NCBI RefSeq assembly: GCF_020097835.1
Contig: NZ_CP083666.1
Location: 496,001 to 560,000, forward strand
Origin: Haloprofundus halobius
GTDB taxonomy: Archaea > Halobacteriota > Halobacteria > Halobacteriales > Haloferacaceae
Direction of reading: 5' to 3'
Length of the DNA stretch: 64,000 nt
Shown here: one piece after another, positions 15,136-23,803 of the stretch
Position numbering within the stretch: position 1 is the stretch's first letter
Layout: each line of letters starts with the position of its first letter
The notes under the pieces: model-generated
Told to the model about the DNA's origin: nothing
Database searches by the model: none
The model's input: only the letters and a program-made list of their open reading frames with translations
Translations under genes and position numbers: made by a program

Positions 15136-17223
15136 CTACTCGCCTCCGGCCTCGTCGCGGCCGGGGTCGTGGCTCTCGAACCAGTCGGTGAGTTCGCGCA
15201 GGCGATGGGTCGCCCGCTCGGGCTTTCCGATGTTGTGGTGCTCGTCGGGGTAGACGACGAGTTTCGCGTCGACGCCGCGGCGGCGGACGCTGACGTACAG
15301 CTGCTCGGCCTGCGACGGCGGACAGCGCCAGTCCTCCCCGCCGGCGGTGACGAGAAGCGGCGTGTCGATTTCGCCGACGTCGTGGATGCTCGAAATCGCC
15401 CGATACTCCTCGGGGCTCTCCCACGGCAGGCCGATGTCGTGGACGTACCACTGGTGTAAGTCGGCGGTGCCGAACAGCGAGTAGAAGTCGTAGATGCCGT
15501 GTTCGGGCGCAGCGGCGGCGAACATATCCGTCCGAGTGACGACGTAGGCGGTGTTGATACCGCCCTGCGAGAACCCGGAGACGAACAGGCGGTCGGGATC
15601 GGCCCACCCGCGGTCGACCAACTCCTCGACGCCCGAGACGATGTCGTCGGCCTCGCGCGGCCCCCACTCGCCGCGGATGGACTCGCTGAACGCCCGTCCG
15701 TAGGAGGTCGACCCGCGGTAGTTGACGTTGAACACGACGTAGCCACGGCCGGTCCAGTAACTGTAGTCGAAACTGAATCCGGGGGCGTCGTAGGCGGTGG
15801 GACCGCCGTGGATGTGCGCGATGACCGGGTACGATTCGCTCTCGGGGTCGAATCCGTCGGGCAGGTACGCCAAGCCTTCGACCTCGATTCCGTCGCCGTT
15901 CTCGTAGTGGACGCGCTCGCAGGTCGGCAGCGCGGCGTCGGTCAACAGGTCGTCGTTCAGTCGCGTCAGTCGAATCGGGTCGCTGCCGTCCAACTCGGTC
16001 GCGTCGAGCGCGTACAGGTCTGCACCCTCGTTCGGATGGCTCAGGCAGACGACGGCGCGGTCGCCGCCGACGGAGAACCGCGTGATGCTTCGGTCGGTGC
16101 CCTGGTTCTCGAAGACGCGCTCGGGGTCGTCTTTCTCGGCGTCGAGTCGGACGAGTCGGGTCAACGCCTCGTCGCCGACGGGTGCGAGCAGTTCGGCGTC
16201 GCCGACCCACTCGGGCGCGCCGCTCCGCGCGCGAGTCCGGTCCAGCGACGCGGAGATCGAGCGCGGCTCCGATTCCTCCGCGTCGGCGACGACGTACACC
16301 TCCGTCGGGTGGTAGGTGTTCGTCGGGTTCGCCCCGTCGAAGGCGAGGCGCTCGCCGGTCGCGCCCCACCGCGGGTTCGAGACGCCGATATCACCGTCGG
16401 TGAGTTGCCGTAGGTCTCCGCCATCGCTCCCGAGGGTGTAGAGGTCCTGCTCGAACGTGTGGTCGGGATTCTCGCCGCGGTACGACCGGAACGCGATTCG
16501 GTCGCTCGCGCCCCACGCGGGGTGCAATCCTCCAGTACTCATCGCGCCACGCGTGTAGGCGCCGTCGAGTCGCTCCGTCTCTCTGCTCTCCAAATCGACG
16601 ACGAACAGGTAGCTTCGCACGTCGTCGAGAAAGCCCATCCCGTCGCGCTTGTGCTGGAGGCGAGTGATTTCGACCGGACCGCCGTCGCGGCGGTTGTCGA
16701 GGTACTCGCGCTGTTCGTCGGTGGGGTCGCGCGCGGTGACGACCACCTTGTCGCCGTCAGGCGACCAGTCGAACTCGCGCACCCCCTCGTCGAACTCGGT
16801 GACCTGCCGGGCGTCGCCGCCGAGCGCGAGGTCGTACAGCCAGAGTTGAGATTTCGGCCCCTCGTCGCCGTTCTCTCCCGTTCCGTCGGCTCGTTCTTCG
16901 TCGCCCCCGCTTTCCTCGCTTTCGTCGCCCGACCCGTCACTTCGGCCGACCGTGAGCGCCACGTCTCGGTCGCGACTCGCGAGGAAGGCGAGTCGTTCTC
17001 CCTTCGGTCCCCACGCGGGTGACCCGGCGTCCGAAGCGCGGGTGAGTCGGTGCGGGTCTCGACTCCCGTCGGTCGGCGCGACGAACAACGAACTGCGCGT
17101 CTCGTCGGCGCCGGGGTCGCTCTCGGCGACGACGAACGCGACGCGCTCGCCCGTCGGCGAGACGGCGACGTCGCGGATTCGTCGGAGGTCGTAGAAGTCG
17201 TCTAATTCGAGCGGGCTTGCCAT
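15136..17223 (-). CDS. S9-family prolyl oligopeptidase/acylaminoacyl peptidase
   Basis: A 695-residue serine peptidase. Residues 1-420 are a TolB-like beta-propeller with repeated DWSPDG-type blades. The C-terminal alpha/beta hydrolase domain has Ser552 in VSGFSQGG, Asp631 in TAGGEDWRCP, and the catalytic His at 662 or 663 in YPDEHHNIG. It probably trims short peptides in the cytoplasm, as no signal peptide is visible. ATG 17223 follows GAGAGGAGGGCGC, a clear purine-rich ribosome-binding site. An acidic insert lies near residues 110-130. Confidence 0.95.
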   Translation of the reverse strand: MASPLELDDFYDLRRIRDVAVSPTGERVAFVVAESDPGADETRSSLFVAPTDGSRDPHRLTRASDAGSPAWGPKGERLAFLASRDRDVALTVGRSDGSGDESEESGGDEERADGTGENGDEGPKSQLWLYDLALGGDARQVTEFDEGVREFDWSPDGDKVVVTARDPTDEQREYLDNRRDGGPVEITRLQHKRDGMGFLDDVRSYLFVVDLESRETERLDGAYTRGAMSTGGLHPAWGASDRIAFRSYRGENPDHTFEQDLYTLGSDGGDLRQLTDGDIGVSNPRWGATGERLAFDGANPTNTYHPTEVYVVADAEESEPRSISASLDRTRARSGAPEWVGDAELLAPVGDEALTRLVRLDAEKDDPERVFENQGTDRSITRFSVGGDRAVVCLSHPNEGADLYALDATELDGSDPIRLTRLNDDLLTDAALPTCERVHYENGDGIEVEGLAYLPDGFDPESESYPVIAHIHGGPTAYDAPGFSFDYSYWTGRGYVVFNVNYRGSTSYGRAFSESIRGEWGPREADDIVSGVEELVDRGWADPDRLFVSGFSQGGINTAYVVTRTDMFAAAAPEHGIYDFYSLFGTADLHQWYVHDIGLPWESPEEYRAISSIHDVGEIDTPLLVTAGGEDWRCPPSQAEQLYVSVRRRGVDAKLVVYPDEHHNIGKPERATHRLRELTDWFESHDPGRDEAGGE

Positions 17224-17360
17224 GCGCCCTCCTCTCAACCACACCACATGTCGGTTCTGGTCTCGGAACGCGTGGCCGGGTCGGCGAAGCACTCGGTGTC
17301 GGACGCGCCGCCGGGGTCACATTCGCCCGGATTCGACAGCAAGCATTGTTTCGTCGCGGC

Positions 17361-17370
17361 GATTTAAGCC
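17361..17370 (+). promoter_or_regulatory. TATA element for ilvD
   Basis: GATTTAAGCC lies about 28 bases before ATG 17392, consistent with a leaderless ilvD transcript. Confidence 0.5.
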
Positions 17371-17391
17371 TCTCCGCGGTAAGGGCGGTAC

Positions 17392-19158
17392 ATGAGCCAG
17401 CAGCAACCGCATCCGGACGAGGGCCAGGAAGGGGCCGACGCCGACCGCTTCGCGGGCGAGAAAGACCCCGACCTCCCGAGTTCGGGCGTCACGTCGGGCG
17501 CCGAGCGCGCCCCGCACCGAGCGATGTTCCGCGCGATGGGATTCGACGACGACGACCTCTCGGCGCCGATGGTCGGCGTCGCCAACCCCGCCGCCGACAT
17601 CACGCCGTGTAACGTCCACCTCGATGACGTCGCCGACGCCGCCATCGCCGGTGTCGAGAGCGCCGACGGGATGCCAATCGAATTCGGTACCATCACCATC
17701 TCCGACGCCATCTCGATGGGGACCGAGGGGATGAAAGCCTCGCTCATCTCTCGGGAGGTCATCGCGGACTCGGTCGAACTCGTCGCCTTCGGCGAGCGAA
17801 TGGACGCGCTCGTCACCGTCGCCGGCTGCGACAAGAACCTCCCGGGGATGATGATGGCGGCCATCCGCACCGACCTCCCGACCGTGTTCCTCTACGGCGG
17901 CTCCATCCTGCCGGGCGAGCACGACGGTCGCGACGTGACCGTCCAGAACGTCTTCGAGGGCGTCGGCACCTACGCGCAGGGCGAGATGAGCGCCGAGGAG
18001 TTGGACGATCTCGAACGCCACGCCTGCCCCGGCGCGGGTTCGTGCGGCGGGATGTTCACCGCGAACACGATGGCCTCTATTTCGGAGGCGCTCGGACTCG
18101 CGCCGCTCGGCAGCGCCAGCGCGCCCGCCGAGTCCGACGAGCGCTACGAAATCGCCGAGCGTGCGGGCGAGCTCGCGCTCGAAGCGGTCGAGAACGAGCG
18201 TCGCCCCTCTGATATCCTCTCGCGGGAGTCGTTCGAGAACGCCATCGCGCTGCAGGTGGCGATGGGCGGCTCGACGAACGCCGTGTTGCACCTCCTCGCG
18301 CTCGCCGCCGAGGCGGGCATCGACCTCGACATCGACGACTTCGACGACATCTCGCGGCGCACGCCCAAGATCGCGAACCTCCAACCCGGCGGCACGCGCG
18401 TGATGAAAGACCTCCACGACGTCGGCGGCGTACCGGTCGTCCTCCGCCGACTGCTCGACGCCGACCTGCTGCACGGCGACGCCATGACCGTCACCGGTCG
18501 GACGATGGCCGAGGAGCTCGACCACCTCGACGTCGACGACGACGATATCGACGTCGACTTCCTCAGCCCGGTCTCCGACCCGTTCTACGACGAGGGCGCT
18601 ATCAAGATTCTGAAGGGGAACCTCGCGCCCGACGGCGCGGTTATCAAGGCGACCGGCGACGACGCGTTCCACCACACCGGTCCCGCCCGGGTGTTCGAGA
18701 ACGAGGAGGACGCGATGCACTACGTCCAGTCGGGCGGAATCGAGTCCGGCGACGTCATCGCCATCCGCAACGAAGGACCGCAGGGAGGCCCCGGCATGCG
18801 CGAGATGCTGGGCGTCACCGCCGCCGTCGTCGGGCAGGGTCACGAGGACGACGTGGCGCTCTTGACGGACGGCCGGTTCTCCGGCGCGACGCGCGGCCCG
18901 ATGGTCGGCCACGTCGCCCCCGAGGCCGCCGCCGGCGGCGCGATTGCGCTGCTCGAAGACGGCGACGAGGTGACCGTCGACATCCCGAACCGGACGCTCG
19001 CCGTCGACCTGAGCGACGAGGAACTCGACGCACGCCGCGACGACTGGGAGCCGAAGCCGCCGAACTACACCGCCGGCGTGCTGGCGAAGTACGGCCAGTC
19101 GTTCGGGTCGGCCGCGAACGGTGCCGTCACGAACCCGGCGGTGAAGCGAGACGACTAA
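17392..19158 (+). CDS. ilvD: Dihydroxy-acid dehydratase
   Basis: A 588-residue IlvD/Edd-family enzyme that dehydrates 2,3-dihydroxy-acids in valine, leucine and isoleucine synthesis. The Fe-S ligands are placed at Cys73 (TPCNVH), Cys146 (AGCDKN) and Cys212 ([11 protein letters not shown]). [10 protein letters not shown] and [11 protein letters not shown] are further family signatures. The full length matches the family. The C-terminus NPAVKRDD is partly repeated about 110 bases downstream. A T-rich stretch at 19175-19182 probably ends the transcript. Confidence 0.98.
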   Translation: MSQQQPHPDEGQEGADADRFAGEKDPDLPSSGVTSGAERAPHRAMFRAMGFDDDDLSAPMVGVANPAADITPCNVHLDDVADAAIAGVESADGMPIEFGTITISDAISMGTEGMKASLISREVIADSVELVAFGERMDALVTVAGCDKNLPGMMMAAIRTDLPTVFLYGGSILPGEHDGRDVTVQNVFEGVGTYAQGEMSAEELDDLERHACPGAGSCGGMFTANTMASISEALGLAPLGSASAPAESDERYEIAERAGELALEAVENERRPSDILSRESFENAIALQVAMGGSTNAVLHLLALAAEAGIDLDIDDFDDISRRTPKIANLQPGGTRVMKDLHDVGGVPVVLRRLLDADLLHGDAMTVTGRTMAEELDHLDVDDDDIDVDFLSPVSDPFYDEGAIKILKGNLAPDGAVIKATGDDAFHHTGPARVFENEEDAMHYVQSGGIESGDVIAIRNEGPQGGPGMREMLGVTAAVVGQGHEDDVALLTDGRFSGATRGPMVGHVAPEAAAGGAIALLEDGDEVTVDIPNRTLAVDLSDEELDARRDDWEPKPPNYTAGVLAKYGQSFGSAANGAVTNPAVKRDD

Positions 19159-19172
19159 CGGGGCGGCTGAGC

Positions 19173-19183
19173 GGTCTTTTTGG
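19173..19183 (+). terminator. Oligo-T terminator after ilvD
   Basis: GGTCTTTTTGG lies 15-25 bases after the ilvD stop; short T-runs act as archaeal terminators. Confidence 0.4.
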
Positions 19184-19244
19184 TCCAGATTTTCCCGGCG
19201 GAGAGAGCCCTCCGCGCTCTCGACGACGGAAAAAGGTGGGTGTG

Positions 19245-19288
19245 CGAACTCGGTAGTGAAGCGGGACGACTGAGCGGTCTCTTTCGAG
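19245..19288 (+). repeat. Diverged duplicate of the ilvD 3' end
   Basis: The stretch encoding NSVVKRDD-stop followed by TGAGCGGTCT at 19245-19280 matches 19131-19178, which encodes NPAVKRDD-stop followed by TGAGCGGTCT. The main copy has a dozen extra bases. It is a short partial duplication with substitutions, just left of the transposable element. Confidence 0.65.
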
Positions 19289-19302
19289 TTTCGCGCCGTT
19301 AC

Positions 19303-20780
19303 GGAAAATCAAGGAGAAAGCCCCGTCCTAAAGGGCGGGGGTGAATCCGACAACCCCTACACAATCCACGGTTCGATGGAACAGCAGGATATTCCACGCT
19401 CTAATCCATACTTTCAAATTGGTTTGTCTACATAGGTTACGCATGGCGAAACAGGTCGTCACTCGCACCTATACTGCTTCCATTCGGAATCAGTCACGGG
19501 TGTCCGACGACCTTGACGCCCTCGGGTTCGCCGCTTCGAAACTATGGAACGTCGGACGATGGGTCTGCGACCGTGTGGTCCGAAATCGGCCACATCCCCG
19601 GTCACAACGAACTCACCGCGTACCTCAAGAGCCACGAACGCTACGATGACCTGCATTCTCAGTCAAGTCAGCGAGTCCTTCAAGAACTCGCTGAAGCGTT
19701 CAGCGGCTGGTACGGAAAACGACGCAACGGAGACACACGAGCGAACCCGCCGAAGTACCGCAAGCACGGCGACGAACACCCGCGAAGCACGGTCACGTTC
19801 AAAGCCGCTGGCTTCAAACTTGACATTAAATACAACCGAGTCCGACTCTCGAAAGGGTCAAACCTCAAAGAGTACTGGTCGGACTTCATCCTCTGCGAGT
19901 ACGAAACTCGCCCCGACGTTGACCTCTCCACCGTGGAGAGCATCCAACAAGTGCGAGCGGTGTGGAACGGTGAGGAGTGGGAACTGCACTTCGTGTGCAA
20001 GGTCGAGATAGACGTTCCTGAATCGCCCGGTGAGAAGACGGTGGGTGTTGACCTCGGCATCAACAACTTCGCCGCACTCGCCTACGAAGACGGACACAGC
20101 GAACTGTACCCGTTAAACTGCTTGAAGCAGGACGACTACTACTTCAGCAAGCGCATCGCTCGCTGTGACGATTCTGAGTCGGAGCAAGCCACGCTGTTGA
20201 ACCAGAAGAAGTCGGGCCGTCGAACCCACTACTTTCACACCCACTCCAAGCACGTGGTTCAGCGGTGTGTAGAGGAAGGTGTTGGAACGATTGTATTGGG
20301 TGACCTCTCCGGCATCCGCAAGGACGAAGAGAACGGTGAGTCTAAGAACTGGGGTCGTCACGGCAACCTCAACCTGCACTCGTGGGCGTTCGACCGCTTC
20401 ACCGACCTGCTGACCTACAAGGCCGAGATGGAAGGCATCACGGTTGAACGAGTGTCTGAGCGGGACACGTCGAAAACGTGTTCCTGTTGTGGGCGCACGC
20501 AGAAGGCGAATCGTGTTGAGCGCGGGTTGTACGTGTGCGACGATTGTGGTACGGTGGCGAACGCAGATGTGAACGGCGCTGAGAACATTCGACAGAAAGT
20601 ATCTCCGAGTTCACCGAGTCTTTCGGTGAATAGGAGTAACGGCTGGTTGGCACAGCCATCGACGTACCTGTTCGATTCGGAGAGCGGATGCTTTGCACCG
20701 CGAGAACAGGTCACGTCGTAAACCACAATATCCCAACGGCGGTCGGGAATCCTCGCCCTTCAGGCCGGGGAGGATGTCAA
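19303..20780 (+). mobile_element. IS200/IS605-family (IS1341-type) element, tnpB only
   Basis: The element carries no tnpA and only a tnpB pseudogene. The left end has a hairpin (CCCCGTCC/GGGCGGGG, 19321-19340) about 18 bases after the tetranucleotide TTAC (19299-19302). The right end has an imperfect hairpin (20751-20773) followed by TCAA (20777-20780). TTAC target and TCAA right cleavage are the arrangement known for IS608. Joining the flanks across these borders restores a sensible stop codon in the neighbouring gene, which independently supports the boundaries. No target duplication is expected for this family. Mobility would need a TnpA in trans. Confidence 0.8.
19443..20721 (+). pseudogene. 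tnpB: TnpB RNA-guided nuclease, frameshifted
   Basis: The reading frame opens MAKQVVTRTYTASIRNQSR and runs to codon 45, then breaks at 19573-19578. The continuation WSEIGHIPGHNELTAYLKSH is in the next frame and runs to the stop at 20721. Restoring two bases in the GTGTGG tract gives about 426 residues. The RuvC-I Asp lies in VGVDLGINN, the zinc ribbon is CSCCGR with CDDCG, and the RuvC-III Asp is in ANADVNGAENI. At RuvC-II, where most TnpBs read EDL, this one reads VLGDLSGIR. The stretch outside the lesion is intact, so inactivation looks recent, or the break is a sequencing error. Confidence 0.88.
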
Positions 20781-20935
20781 GGCCGTCCCCACTCGTAGAA
20801 CCAGTACGCGAGGCCGAACAGCATCAACCCGATACCCAGCGTCGACGTCGCGGGTTCGGGAATGAGGAACAGAATCAGTCCCGCGACGATGACGAGACCC
20901 GGTCCGATGTCGTCGGTGTAGTTCGTGAGGTCCAT
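20777..20935 (-). CDS. Small two-helix membrane protein
   Basis: A 52-residue protein, MDLTNYTDDIGPGLVIVAGL onwards, with two hydrophobic helices separated by a PEPATS turn and ending FYEWGRP. It is almost wholly membrane-embedded. The stop TGA comes from the right end of the inserted element. Without the insertion the same codons would end in TAA after the identical proline, so the protein is unchanged. ATG 20935 is preferred over a longer upstream start because it opens directly before the hydrophobic core. The function is unknown. Confidence 0.65.
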   Translation of the reverse strand: MDLTNYTDDIGPGLVIVAGLILFLIPEPATSTLGIGLMLFGLAYWFYEWGRP

Positions 20936-20995
20936 GTCTCCGAGTACGCGAGGAAGCCACGTAAACGTACGGCCCGACGGCCGTCCGTTCACGCA

Positions 20996-22957
20996 CTACG
21001 GACTCTCGACGAACAGGTCGACGGGTCCGTCGCCGCCGACGGAGAGCGTCGCGCCGACGAACGCTCCGGCGTCGTTCGTGCGGTAGCGAATCCGCTCGAC
21101 GCCGCCGCCCCGTCGCCCGAACGAAAGTTTCGGACGCCGAACGTACGGTTTCTCGAACTGGACGCGGAGTGTCCCGTCCGTCGGCGTCGATCCCCGGTGG
21201 CTGTCGAACGCGGGCGTGTGATCTCTGACCTGGGCAGTCGCGCTTCGGATACGCCACGGGTTCTCGTCGTTGCGTAACGCCCGCACCGCGTGTGCCGAAT
21301 CCGCTCGCCCCGTCTCGTTGCCGATGGCGCGGTTGTTGGTGTAGAGGTTGTGCGATGCCCCGCGTAGCTCGAGGAGTGCCACGTCGCCGGTCTGCCGAAT
21401 CGTGTTTCCGGAGACCACCGTCTCCGAACTGCCGACCAACACCCCGGGAACCTCCGGATCCGCGTCCGCGTGCTGGTGGACGTAGTTGTCCGAGAGTTCG
21501 TGGCCGCCGCCCGACTCGCCGTTGACGGTGATACCGGGAAGCGCCGCCTCACGGACGCGGTTGTTCCCGACGGACACCGCCTCCGCGCTGTCGAGGAGGA
21601 TTCCGTCGGAACCGGGACTCGTGATGGTGTTACCGACGACCCGTCCGTTTCGGGCCCCTTCGACGCGAACGCCCATCTCGGCGGCGTCGGTGAGGATGTT
21701 GTCGGTCACCTCGAAATCAGCAATCGGACTCTGGACGTTGACCCCGTGGCGACTGTAGCCGATCAGCTTGTTCCCGGTGACGGTGATGTTGCGACCGCCC
21801 TCTTTCGGGTCGATGGCGACGCCGGCGAACTTCGGCGTCTGCTTCGTTCGGAGGCCGTCCGTCGACTGGATGCTCACGTTCCCTCGGATTGTCACGTTGT
21901 GTACTGCGCCGGGGCCGCGGACGTGACAGAACGACTTGTGGTAACCGAAGCCGATGTTGTTGGTGATGGTGACGTGGGCGCCGTCGTCGAACTCGCCGGG
22001 TGCGCCGGAGGCGATGCCGGTCAGACTCCCCTGTGTGCTGTTGCCGACGATGTTCCCCGTGATGATGACCGTGTTCGCGACTTCGTTCGTCCCCTCGGGC
22101 GACCAGAGGTCGCAGGCGATGGGTCGGTCGGTTCCCTCGGTGACGATGTTCCCCGACACGAAGGTGTTTCGACTCCCCAGCTGGATGCCTCGGTCGCCGT
22201 ACTCGCGGATGCGGTTGTCGACGATTCTGACGTTCTGGCTCCCGCGTTCGACGCTGATACCGCTGCCGCCGTCGCCGTGTTCGCGGTAGGGGTGGGTCCG
22301 CGTCACCGCGTTCCCCCGGAGGACGACGTTCGACGCGTCGCGGACGATTATCCCGTGGAGTTTCTTCGCGGCGTCGTCCTGATTGTCGGCGTTGCCGTGA
22401 TACCCGACGTCGCGGACGGTCACGTCGCGACAGCGGGAGTTGTGGCCGATGCGAATGCCGCCGACGTTCGCGCTGTCGGCGGGTTTGATGAGCGTCGGGA
22501 CGCCCGGTCCGACGACGGTGACGCCGTCGACGTCGATGTCGAGCCAGTCGGTCGTCCGGTACGGCGCGTTCTTCGGGTCGATACGGATGGTCTCACCGGG
22601 CGACAGCGCCGCGAACGCGCGTTCGAGTTCGCCCTCGCTGCGGACGACGTAGTCGGCGACGCCGCGGATGCGACCGGTGTTCATCGACGGCGTCGTCAAC
22701 CCGTGTCGCCGCCATCCGTCGCGGGTCGAGACGAAGGGCAGCAGCTCGCCAGTCTGCGTCGTCGCGAGGTAGACGTCCCAGTTCGACGCCGACGCGGGGG
22801 GTCGTCCGGACCCGTCGGTCCCGCCGCCCGTGATGCGGAGTTGCTCGCCCGGTCGAAACCCGTTCCAGCCGCCGTCGGGGACGGCCTCGACGTGCGATGT
22901 CGAGGTTGCGCTCGCTGCGACCACCGCTAACAGTTCTCGTCGTGATAGCTCTCTCAT
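20996..22957 (-). CDS. Exported right-handed beta-helix (pectate-lyase-like) protein
   Basis: A 653-residue protein. The N-terminus has an SRRELL twin-arginine-like motif before an alanine-rich hydrophobic segment, so Tat export is likely. Residues 110-560 form a parallel beta-helix with many NxI/VxGN turns, such as VVLRGNAVTR, VFVSGN-like and FEVTDNILTD rungs. Residues 570-653 are a separate C-terminal domain, predicted beta, rich in Arg. Such proteins bind or cut acidic polysaccharides, but no catalytic lyase triad can be assigned by eye. ATG 22957 is chosen because the signal begins there. A pair of inverted repeats lies upstream. Confidence 0.82.
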   Translation of the reverse strand: MRELSRRELLAVVAASATSTSHVEAVPDGGWNGFRPGEQLRITGGGTDGSGRPPASASNWDVYLATTQTGELLPFVSTRDGWRRHGLTTPSMNTGRIRGVADYVVRSEGELERAFAALSPGETIRIDPKNAPYRTTDWLDIDVDGVTVVGPGVPTLIKPADSANVGGIRIGHNSRCRDVTVRDVGYHGNADNQDDAAKKLHGIIVRDASNVVLRGNAVTRTHPYREHGDGGSGISVERGSQNVRIVDNRIREYGDRGIQLGSRNTFVSGNIVTEGTDRPIACDLWSPEGTNEVANTVIITGNIVGNSTQGSLTGIASGAPGEFDDGAHVTITNNIGFGYHKSFCHVRGPGAVHNVTIRGNVSIQSTDGLRTKQTPKFAGVAIDPKEGGRNITVTGNKLIGYSRHGVNVQSPIADFEVTDNILTDAAEMGVRVEGARNGRVVGNTITSPGSDGILLDSAEAVSVGNNRVREAALPGITVNGESGGGHELSDNYVHQHADADPEVPGVLVGSSETVVSGNTIRQTGDVALLELRGASHNLYTNNRAIGNETGRADSAHAVRALRNDENPWRIRSATAQVRDHTPAFDSHRGSTPTDGTLRVQFEKPYVRRPKLSFGRRGGGVERIRYRTNDAGAFVGATLSVGGDGPVDLFVESP

Positions 22958-23042
22958 GGATCGTTCGGGTGCGTCTCTGATTCGTCGCCGATTCATCGTT
23001 GACTCGTCGCCGACGCGCCCGACGCCGGTGAGGGCAGTTCGC

Positions 23043-23074
23043 TACGGTCTACACCGTCGATACGGTAAACCGTA
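23043..23074. promoter_or_regulatory. Paired TACGGT/ACCGTA inverted repeats
   Basis: TACGGT-ctac-ACCGT (23043-23057) and the perfect TACGGT-aa-ACCGTA (23061-23074) lie side by side, 86-117 bases upstream of the beta-helix gene start and after the end of the envelope operon. They look like a tandem operator for the beta-helix gene. The regulator is unknown. Confidence 0.45.
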
Positions 23075-23119
23075 ATTGTGCGGAAGGAGAACGTCCGTGA
23101 GATTGACTCGTCCCGCCGC

Positions 23120-23803
23120 TCACTCGTGGAGCGCCGCCGCCAACAGCAGCACGGCGACGACGACGAGCGCGAGCGCCGACAGCGACAGGCCGCCGGAGCC
23201 GAGCGTCGCCACCTCGCCGCCGAGAAACACCGTCGCGACACCGACGCCGACGCTCCCAACCGCGTGGGTCGCTTCGAGACTCTTCGTCTCGGCGGCCCGA
23301 CCGAGTTGTTCGCCGACGTTGATGGCCTGCTCGCCGAGGTCGTAGACGAGTACCGTCGCCACCGTCCCGACGAGCAGCGGTCGGAGTTCGTCAGGTTCGA
23401 GCAATCCGGTGACCAGCACGGTGAGAAACAGCAGCGCCGCACCGACCTTCAGCAGACCGCGAGAGCCGTCTCCGCGGACCGGTGCGAGCGCCAGTCCGAC
23501 GAGGAGGACGCCGAGCAGAGCGGGAACCGTCCGGACGAGCGCGCCGGGTTCACCCGACCCGCTCGAACCGAGCGCGACGCCGACGAGCGAGACGAGGACG
23601 CCCGCTGCGACGACGACCCAGCGGAGTGCCGTCTCCCTGCGCGTCTGCAGCGCCGAGCCGACGGCGACGACGACGGTACCGCCGACGACGAGCGCTAGTG
23701 CGCCGAGCGTTCCCTCGGTGAGGCGCCACGTCGCCGCCGCGGCGACGAGAAGCGCGAGTGCCGAACTCATGAGCGCGGGTTTGCGGACGAACGTTCCGCT
23801 CAC
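23120..23803 (-). CDS. Multi-helix membrane protein of the DUF58 operon
   Basis: A 227-residue protein with about six to seven predicted membrane segments, for example SSALALLVAAAATW, ALALVVGGTVVVAVGSAL and VVVAAGVLVSLVGVALG. It resembles the haloarchaeal membrane proteins that end MoxR/DUF58/DUF4129 clusters; I would not commit to a DUF number. The GTG start overlaps the upstream DUF58 stop (GTGA), which shows tight coupling. It is the last gene of the four-gene operon. The role is unknown. Confidence 0.72.
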   Translation of the reverse strand: MSGTFVRKPALMSSALALLVAAAATWRLTEGTLGALALVVGGTVVVAVGSALQTRRETALRWVVVAAGVLVSLVGVALGSSGSGEPGALVRTVPALLGVLLVGLALAPVRGDGSRGLLKVGAALLFLTVLVTGLLEPDELRPLLVGTVATVLVYDLGEQAINVGEQLGRAAETKSLEATHAVGSVGVGVATVFLGGEVATLGSGGLSLSALALVVVAVLLLAAALHE

